A program made the translations under genes and the position numbers. A stretch of 16,168 bases of DNA, from contig CAZSWV010000018.1 of the NCBI GenBank assembly GCA_964611295.1, forward strand, positions 1 through 16,168, in the 5' to 3' direction. Below the pieces are notes generated by a model. It was not told the origin of the DNA, made no database searches, and saw only the letters and a list, made by a program, of their open reading frames with translations. Shown here one piece after another: positions 8,424 to 14,678 of this stretch (position 1 is the first letter of the stretch; each line of letters begins with the position of its first letter). Source of the DNA: B73-G16 sp964611295. GTDB taxonomy: Bacteria > Desulfobacterota > B13-G15.

Positions 8424-9870
8424 ACTTTCCCCAAATGACCTTTGGGCCTTAGGGCCTGAGCTGGTTTTGCTCGGTTTTTCCTTGGCTGTCCTGCTCCTTG
8501 GGGTCTTTCTGAAGGGCGAAAGGAGGAGGTATACAGGATATGTGTCCCTCTTTGGGTACGTATGCGCCTTTTTACCGCTTCTGTGGGAAAGGGTGGGGGG
8601 GCAGGAGGCCTTCTTCGGCATGGTCTCAAACGACTATTTCTCCCTTTACTTTAAGGTATTGGTCCTTACGGTTGGCTTTTTGGTGGTGATGGTGTCCCTT
8701 GACTTTACTGTGAGGGAGGGAGTTGCCTTTGGCGAGTACTATGCCTTAATGATGATCGCTTCGGTAGGTATGATGCTTATGGCCTCTTCAGTGCACATGG
8801 TCAGCTTGTTCCTGGGGCTTGAGATCATGTCCCTTTCCATCTACGCCTTGTGTGGGATAACAAGGGAGGACCCGAGGAGCGTGGAGGCAGCTTTCAAGTA
8901 TTTCCTGTTGGGTGCATTTGCCTCTGCCCTTTTCCTTTACGGCATGGCTCTCCTCTATTCAGTGAGCGGTTCCTTCCACTTCAAGACCATGGCGGAGTTC
9001 TTTGCCGAAAACCCCTTTGTCCTCAAGGCCCCTTTGTTCCTCGTGGGGTTTTCCCTGTTCCTTTTGGGCTTTGCCTTTAAACTGGCCCTTGTGCCCCTTC
9101 ACATGTGGACCCCTGACGTCTACGAAGGGGCTCCAACGCCTATTACGGCCTTTATGGCTGCAGGGGTTAAGGCGGCGGCCTTCGCGGCCTTCCTTAGGGC
9201 CATGCTTTCGGCCTTCAACGCCTTCCCAAAAGGGTTTGAGGAACTCTTGTGGGTGCTTTCTGTGGCCACTATGACGGTGGGTAACCTGATTGCCTTGAAG
9301 CAGGAAGACGTCAAGAGGATGTTGGCTTACTCCTCTATAGCCCATGCTGGCTATATCCTCATAGGCTTTATAGCTGGAGGCGAAAGGGGACAGGCAGCTG
9401 TGCTCTTTTACCTTTACGCCTATGCCTTCATGAACGTGGGGGCCTTTACCGTAGTGGCAGCCCTTGGCAGGAAGGGGCAGCCTAACACCTCCCTTGAGGC
9501 CTATGCGGGGGTAGGCTTTAAGCGGCCGCTCCTTTCCCTCGCGATGGCGGCCTTTTTGTTCTCACTGGCTGGTGTTCCGCCCACAGCGGGCTTCATGGCC
9601 AAGTTTTACGTTTTCAGCGCAGCGGTGAAGGCAGGTTATTACTGGCTTGCAGTCCTCGGAGTCTTGAACAGCGCTGTCGCGGCTTATTATTACCTGAGGG
9701 TTTTGGTTTACATGTACTTCAGGGAACCAAAAGAGGGGATCGAACTCGGAGGGGTCTCCTTGGCGAGCATTTTAAGCCTACTTTTAACCCTCTGGGGGGT
9801 GTTCCAACTGGGGATAAAGCCCTCTGAGTTCTTGGCCCTTGCGGAGCAATCCATAAGGGCCATGTTGTGA
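8404..9870 (+). CDS. nuoN: NADH-quinone oxidoreductase subunit N (complex I proton pump)
   Basis: Third antiporter-like subunit, 488 residues, placed between NuoM and NuoK in the complex. The NuoN-type core FKLALVPLHMWTPDVYEGAP is present with the channel lysine, and a glutamate lies in GLEIMSLSIYALCG. The C-terminal half has AGVPPTAGFMAKFYVF, typical of NuoN. The ATG at 8404 lies inside the end of nuoM, with GAGGGAG at 8391-8397 as ribosome binding site. In many genomes nuoN ends the operon. Here only 22 bases separate its TGA from the next gene on the same strand, so transcription very likely continues. Confidence 0.96.
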   Translation: MKPIRIELSPNDLWALGPELVLLGFSLAVLLLGVFLKGERRRYTGYVSLFGYVCAFLPLLWERVGGQEAFFGMVSNDYFSLYFKVLVLTVGFLVVMVSLDFTVREGVAFGEYYALMMIASVGMMLMASSVHMVSLFLGLEIMSLSIYALCGITREDPRSVEAAFKYFLLGAFASALFLYGMALLYSVSGSFHFKTMAEFFAENPFVLKAPLFLVGFSLFLLGFAFKLALVPLHMWTPDVYEGAPTPITAFMAAGVKAAAFAAFLRAMLSAFNAFPKGFEELLWVLSVATMTVGNLIALKQEDVKRMLAYSSIAHAGYILIGFIAGGERGQAAVLFYLYAYAFMNVGAFTVVAALGRKGQPNTSLEAYAGVGFKRPLLSLAMAAFLFSLAGVPPTAGFMAKFYVFSAAVKAGYYWLAVLGVLNSAVAAYYYLRVLVYMYFREPKEGIELGGVSLASILSLLLTLWGVFQLGIKPSEFLALAEQSIRAML

Positions 9871-9892
9871 AAACCTGATCGGGGTACAGGGG

Positions 9893-11842
9893 ATGGTCTT
9901 GTTTAGCTCTTGGCAAGGTGAGTTAGTGGACAACAGGGGGAAGGACCCTTCGGTCTTTTCAGAGCCTAAGAACATAAGGCTTCCAGAAGAGTTCTACAAG
10001 GGTGAAAGGATAAAGGCCTTCTTCGGCTGGGACGGCATAGTCATTAGGGATCTGTCCTTTGACCTCCTGGAGATGGCCTTAAACTACGCCCAAGCCCTGG
10101 CGAAGGGATCATGTGGCAAGTGTACTCCTTGCGGTTTTGGGACAAAGTTCATCAGCCAGATATTAGAAGAGCTCTGGAAAGGAGAAAAGGGGACTGAAGC
10201 CCTTTCCTTCCTCGAGTCCCTTGTGCTTACCGTTATGGCCTCTTCTCGGTGTTCTTTCGGACAAAAAGGCCCTCTTCCCATCTTGCACCTAATACGGTAC
10301 TTCGGGGAGGAGCTTAAGGAAAGGCTTTCTTCGAGGAAGGCCTATGCCCCCTTAAGGTACCGCTGGGCAGTTACGGCCCCCTGTAAGAACGCCTGCCCGG
10401 CAAACCTCGACGTCCCCCTTTACATCGAACAGATCCGTGAGATGAGGTTTGAGGAGGCTTTGGAGACTATAAGGCAGGGGGTATGCCTTCCCGGGACCCT
10501 AGGGCGGGTATGTGTGAAGCCGTGTGAGTCGAACTGTCGCAGGGCGCTTCTCGAAGGGGCGGTTTCCATCAAAGGGCTCAAGCGGTTTGTGGCCGATTTC
10601 CATATGCAGAGGGCTTTGAGGCCCGAATGGAGAAGGGTGGAACCCACGGGGAAGAAGGTGGCCGTAATAGGAGCTGGGCCAGCGGGGCTGTCTTGTGCTT
10701 ACTACTTGGCCTTGAAGGGCCACAGGGTTGTAGTATTTGAACGGCAGAAGGCCCCTGGTGGCATGGCCTTTTATGGCATCCCCGCCTATAGGCTGCCCAA
10801 GGACGTGCTGCTCAGGGAGGTGGAGGAGATAAGGGGATATGGGGTTGAAATACGCTACGGTGTGGAAGTAGGTAAGGAACTCACAGTGTCACAACTCTTG
10901 GAGGAATTCGATGCAGTCTTCATAGGGGTTGGCACCCAAGGTAGTTCCAAAATAGGCATTGAGGGGGAGGAAAAGGGCTACAAGGGCTTTATCTCGGGTA
11001 TCGAATACCTTTATCACATAAACAACGGTGTAGATCCCTTCCCCAAGGCAAAAAGGGTAGTAGTGGTGGGGGGTGGCAACGTAGCCATGGACTGTGTGAG
11101 GGCTTCCTTAAGGATGGGCAAGGCTGACGTCCGCCTTGTCTACCGGAGGTCCAGGGCTGAGATGCCAGCTGATCCAGAAGAGGTAAGGGCTGCCGAAGAG
11201 GAGGGGGTGGTCTTTCACTATTTATGTAACCCAACAAGGATCATAGCCGAAGGCGGTAAGGTTGTGGCCGTTGAGCTCATAAGGATGGAGCTAGGGGAAC
11301 CGGACCAGAGTGGTAGGCGGAGGCCTATACCCATACCTGGTTCCGAGTTCGTGGTGGAGACCGACCTTATAGTGGCAGCTGTGGGGCAGGTACTAGATGT
11401 AGGGTTTCTTAGGCCTGAAGACGGTATCGAAGTGACCAAGGGAGGGACGGTATTGGTCGACCCTGAGACCTTTGAGACCACAAGGAAGGGGGTCTTTGCC
11501 GCCGGTGACTGTGTGACAGGGCCTGACGTACTGGTCAGGGCCATAGCTGGGGGGCGAAAGGCGGCCGATAGGATCGATAGGTATCTCAAAGGGATGGACC
11601 TTAAGCCTTCGGAAGAGGAGAAGTTTGAGGCCTTCTTTTCGGCCATAGGAGTCTTTGACCAAAGGGAAAGGGTGGGGGTGCCTGCTGGTTTGGGACGGAG
11701 GGAACCCGAAAGGCTTTCTCCTGAAAGGAGGAAAGGGGTCTTTGAAGAGGTGGAAAGGGGATATGGGCCAGAGGATGCCCTTTACGAAGCCCAGCGGTGT
11801 CTCAAGTGTTATAGGCTGGGCATGATCGCTGTTGAAAGTTGA
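9893..11842 (+). CDS. NuoF-type iron-sulfur domain fused to GltD/SfrB-like FAD- and NAD(P)H-dependent oxidoreductase
   Basis: A 649-residue chimera, predicted cytoplasmic. Residues about 50-145 match the C-terminal [4Fe-4S] region of NuoF, with C74/C77/C80 (SCGKCTPCGFG) and the distant fourth ligand C120: the cluster N3 pattern. The NuoF FMN/NADH-binding half is missing. Residues about 160-235 are a GltD-type N-terminal iron-sulfur domain (C164, C168, C207, C211, C215). An FAD Rossmann motif GAGPAG lies at 260-265, and a second nucleotide fold GGGNVA at 393-398 is followed by YRRSRAEMPA, the arginine pair usual for NADPH-preferring members. A second FAD motif, GVFAAGDC, lies near the C-terminus, and the end has C636/C639 (RCLKC). 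Overall layout resembles SfrB of the Geobacter NADPH oxidoreductase. Inferred role: move electrons between NAD(P)H and the formate dehydrogenase encoded 23 bases downstream, and perhaps complex I. The ATG at 9893 has a GGGG eight bases upstream. Domain calls are strong; partner and direction are inference. Confidence 0.88.
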   Translation: MVLFSSWQGELVDNRGKDPSVFSEPKNIRLPEEFYKGERIKAFFGWDGIVIRDLSFDLLEMALNYAQALAKGSCGKCTPCGFGTKFISQILEELWKGEKGTEALSFLESLVLTVMASSRCSFGQKGPLPILHLIRYFGEELKERLSSRKAYAPLRYRWAVTAPCKNACPANLDVPLYIEQIREMRFEEALETIRQGVCLPGTLGRVCVKPCESNCRRALLEGAVSIKGLKRFVADFHMQRALRPEWRRVEPTGKKVAVIGAGPAGLSCAYYLALKGHRVVVFERQKAPGGMAFYGIPAYRLPKDVLLREVEEIRGYGVEIRYGVEVGKELTVSQLLEEFDAVFIGVGTQGSSKIGIEGEEKGYKGFISGIEYLYHINNGVDPFPKAKRVVVVGGGNVAMDCVRASLRMGKADVRLVYRRSRAEMPADPEEVRAAEEEGVVFHYLCNPTRIIAEGGKVVAVELIRMELGEPDQSGRRRPIPIPGSEFVVETDLIVAAVGQVLDVGFLRPEDGIEVTKGGTVLVDPETFETTRKGVFAAGDCVTGPDVLVRAIAGGRKAADRIDRYLKGMDLKPSEEEKFEAFFSAIGVFDQRERVGVPAGLGRREPERLSPERRKGVFEEVERGYGPEDALYEAQRCLKCYRLGMIAVES

Positions 11843-11865
11843 AGACAAAAGAGGAGGATGGCGTC

Positions 11866-14541
11866 ATGGTCAAGGTGTTGATGGACGGAAAAGAGATCGA
11901 GACCGAGCAAGGGAAGACCATCCTCCAGGTAGCTAGGGAGAACGGGATCTACATCCCAACCCTGTGCTACCATGAGAAGCTTTCGCCCATAGGTGCCTGT
12001 AGGCTCTGTATAGTGGAGATCGAGGGCTATGAAGAGCCACAGCCTTCTTGTATGCAAGTGGTCCAGGACGGTATGGTCATACGGACAAACTCAGAAAGGC
12101 TCTTTAAGATGAGGCGTGAGATCTTGGGCCTTTTAATCAAGGACCATCCCTTGGATTGTCCTGTATGCGACAAGGCTGGTGCTTGTAGGCTCCAAGACCT
12201 GGTATACGAATTTGGCTACGATTCCGAGATTTTAGAGCCGCAAAGCGGTATACCCCTTTTGGCTAAAGGGCCTGAGCCATATGCTACAGTTGCCATAAAG
12301 TACTATCCGAGTAGGTGCATCCTGTGTCAGCGCTGTGTGTACGCCTGTCGCGAGGTCGTCCAGAGGGGGGTTTTGGCCGTTGACAGGGACCACAAGAGGA
12401 TCGAGGTGGTGCACCCTGAACGGTGCATCTCCTGTGGGGAGTGCGTAGGGCTTTGTCCTGTAGGTGCCCTTGTGGAGGATGTGACCCCTTACAGGGCCAG
12501 GCCCTGGCAGGAGAAAGTGGTGAGGACCGTTTGCCCCTATTGTGGGCTAGGGTGTGTGGTTGACCTACATGTCTTTGAGGACAAGGTAATAAGGGCTACA
12601 GCCGACGAAGGGCTTCCTCCAAACAGGGGCAGCCTCTGCTTCAAGGGGCGTTTCGGTTGGGAGTTCTTAGGGAGCGGCGATAGGCTTATGCGGCCCCTTA
12701 TCCGCGAAGGTGGGTTCATAAGGGGGGCAGACTGGGACGAGGCTTTGGGATATGTGGCCGAAAAGCTTAGGGAGATAAAAGAACGTTACGGCCCCTCAGC
12801 TATAGCGGGTCTGTGCTCGGCGCGGTGTACCAATGAGGACAACTACGTTTTCCAGAAGTTCATGAGGGCTGTCCTCGGTACCAACAACGTGGACCACTGT
12901 GCCCGTCTCTGACACAGCCCTACGGTGGCCGGTTTGGCCACAACGCTCGGTTCTGGTGCTATGACCAATTCACTGATGGACATCGAGGAAGCCGAGTTGA
13001 TAATGGTGTTGGGGAGCAACACCACGGAAAACCACCCTGTTTTGGGGATGAAGTTGAAAAGGCTTGTACGGTCAAAGGGGACCAAGCTCATAGTCGTCGA
13101 CCCAAGGAGGATCGACCTTGTGGAAGACGCGGTTTTACACCTCGCATTGAGACCTGGTACAGACATCGTGCTTCTTAACGCCATGTTGAACGTGATAATT
13201 ACCGAAGGACTTTACGACAAGGAATTCGTGTCTGAGCATACTGAAGGTTTTGAAGGGCTTTGTGAAGCTGTCAAGAAATACACACCTGAGATGGCCCAGG
13301 AAATAACAGGGGTGAGGAAGGAAGACATAATTGCAGCTGCGAGGCTTTACGCCAAGGCAAAGAGGGCCGCTATCCTTTACTGCATGGGCATCACACAGCA
13401 CACCAAAGGGACGGACAACGTCAAGGCCCTGTCCAACTTGGCCCTTGTATGTGGTCACATCGGTAAGCCTGGTACGGGGATAAACCCCTTAAGGGGCCAG
13501 AACAACGTCCAAGGTGCCTGTGATATGGGTGGATTGCCCCAGTTCTTGCCCGGTTACCAGAGGGTAGATGACCCAGAGGTACGTAGGAAGTTCGAAGGGC
13601 TCTGGGGTGTTAGTCTGCCTTCTGAGCCAGGTCTTACCCTGGTGGAGATGATGGATGCCATCCTCGAAGGTAAGGTAAAGGCCCTTTACATAATGGGGGA
13701 AAACCCCTTGCTTAGCGATCCTAACCTTCACCACGTGGAGGAGGCCCTTGCGAAGCTTGAGCTCCTTGTGGTTCAGGACATCTTCTTCACCGATACGTGT
13801 AAGTTCGCCCATGTGGTGCTTCCTTCCTGTTCCTTTGCCGAAAAGGATGGGACTTTCACCAACACCGAGCGTAGGGTTCAGAGGGTAAGGAAGGCCTTGG
13901 AACCTAAAGGCGAGGCCATGGAGGATTGGAGGATAATCTGTGAACTTTCCCAAAGGCTTGGTTATCCCATGGGCTACCGCAGTGCGGAAGAGATCTTTGA
14001 AGAGATAAGGAAGGCTGTACCCCAATACGCAGGGATCACCTATAGAAGGCTGGAGAAGGAAGGGATACATTGGCCCTGTCCAAGCGAGGAGCATCCAGGT
14101 ACCCCTATCCTTCACGTGGGTAAACCAGCCAGGGGCAAGGGGCTCCTTGTGCCAGTGGAGTATAGGCCACCACATGAGACCCCAGATGAGGATTACCCCT
14201 TCCTGTTGATCACCGGTAGGGACTATTACCAATACCACACAGGGACTATGACAAGGAGGAGCAAGGTGTCCAACTACTACCTGCCAGAACCCTTGCTTGA
14301 GGTAAACCCCCTAGACGCCCAGGAGCTAGGGATTTCCGAAGGAGACACCGTCAAGGTGATAAGCAGGCGCGGACAGGTGGAGTTGAAGGTCAAGCTGAGC
14401 CAAAGGGTGAAAAAAGGCGAGGTCTTTTCCACTTTCCACTTCTCCGAGGCGAGGGTAAACCTCCTTACATCAAGCGAACTCGACCCTGTGGCCAAGATCC
14501 CGGAGTTCAAAGTTACAGCGGTAAGGATCGAAAAGGCCTAA
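11866..14541 (+). CDS. fdhF: Formate dehydrogenase alpha subunit, selenocysteine-containing, with NuoG-like N-terminus
   Basis: Molybdenum/tungsten bis-MGD enzyme that interconverts formate and CO2; 891 residues if TGA at 12910-12912 is read as selenocysteine (U349). Domains: [2Fe-2S] fold (C34, C45, C48, C62); His-Cys cluster (H94, C98, C101, C107), both as in NuoG; two [4Fe-4S] motifs (C151/154/157/161 and C187/190/193/197); the catalytic-domain cluster (C223, C226, C230, C258) with K260. The active site CARL-U-HSP has H350 next to the Sec. NPLRGQNNVQGACDMG at 540-555 holds the candidate substrate arginine R543. The C-terminal cofactor-binding domain includes TGRDYYQYHTGTMTRRS. Reading frame, homology and active-site position are continuous across the TGA. 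The ATG at 11866 follows GAGGAGG (11851-11857); an upstream TTG at 11839 is less likely. No signal peptide, so cytoplasmic. Also named fdhA. It may occupy the NuoG position of the adjacent complex I (inference). Confidence 0.95.
12910..12945 (+). promoter_or_regulatory. UGA selenocysteine codon with bacterial SECIS-like hairpin
   Basis: The in-frame TGA (12910-12912) is followed by a perfect 6-bp inverted repeat, GTGGCC (12925-12930) and GGCCAC (12936-12941), enclosing the 5-base loop GGTTT. Two further C-G pairs (12923-12924 with 12944-12945) can form below an AA bulge. The loop GGT begins 19 bases after the TGA. From memory this is the same spacing and the same GGU loop core as the E. coli fdhF SECIS, to which SelB binds. 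The element lies inside coding sequence, as is normal in bacteria. Decoding would need selA, selB, selC and selD elsewhere in the genome. Confidence 0.88.
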
Positions 14542-14678
14542 TTTGGACAAAATAGGATAAAAAGTGCAAAATGCGGAGGGGACCTCTTTCTCCTATTGCT
14601 TTGTTTTCCTTTGAGGTGAGACAGGTATATTTCTTGCTTTTTGTCCTTGCTTAAGAAAGCCAATAGAGGGGTTAAAAG
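14542..14678 (+). other. Intergenic region between formate dehydrogenase and acyl-CoA ligase genes
   Basis: This 137-base A/T-rich stretch is the longest gene-free region in the window and the only plausible transcript boundary. It contains a short GAGG-GGA-CCTC hairpin (14576-14586) followed by pyrimidines, which is too weak to call an intrinsic terminator. It also has promoter-like hexamers around 14601-14637. No small ORF, tRNA or convincing riboswitch structure is seen. Confidence 0.5.
14601..14637 (+). promoter_or_regulatory. Weak promoter candidate upstream of the acyl-CoA ligase gene
   Basis: TTGTTT (14601-14606) and TATATT (14626-14631) resemble sigma-70 elements, but the 19-base spacing is long. 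Overlapping them, GG at 14624-14625 and GC at 14636-14637 inside TTGCT have the exact 10-base gap of sigma-54 promoters, though the -24 part (CAGGTA) matches poorly. The two readings are alternatives and both are weak; the position, about 40-50 bases before the ATG at 14679, is reasonable. Confidence 0.2.

Noticed and set aside
9871..9892. A remnant NuoF FMN-binding domain hidden by a frameshift before the flavoprotein gene
   Set aside because: Only 22 bases lie between the nuoN stop and the ATG at 9893, and nuoN is complete, so there is no room for a lost domain.
13489..14238. Long minus-strand open frame of 249 codons opposite the formate dehydrogenase gene
   Set aside because: It is antisense to strongly conserved catalytic-domain coding sequence and has no recognisable motif; it is a by-product of codon bias.
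12913..14541. Frameshift, nonsense mutation or a second gene starting at GTG 12925 after the TGA
   Set aside because: The frame is the same on both sides, the TGA sits precisely at the Sec/Cys active-site position, no ribosome binding site precedes 12925, and a SECIS-like hairpin follows the TGA.
14576..14586. Rho-independent terminator after the formate dehydrogenase gene
   Set aside because: The stem is only 4 bp with a 3-base loop, and the following tract is mixed C/T rather than a T run.
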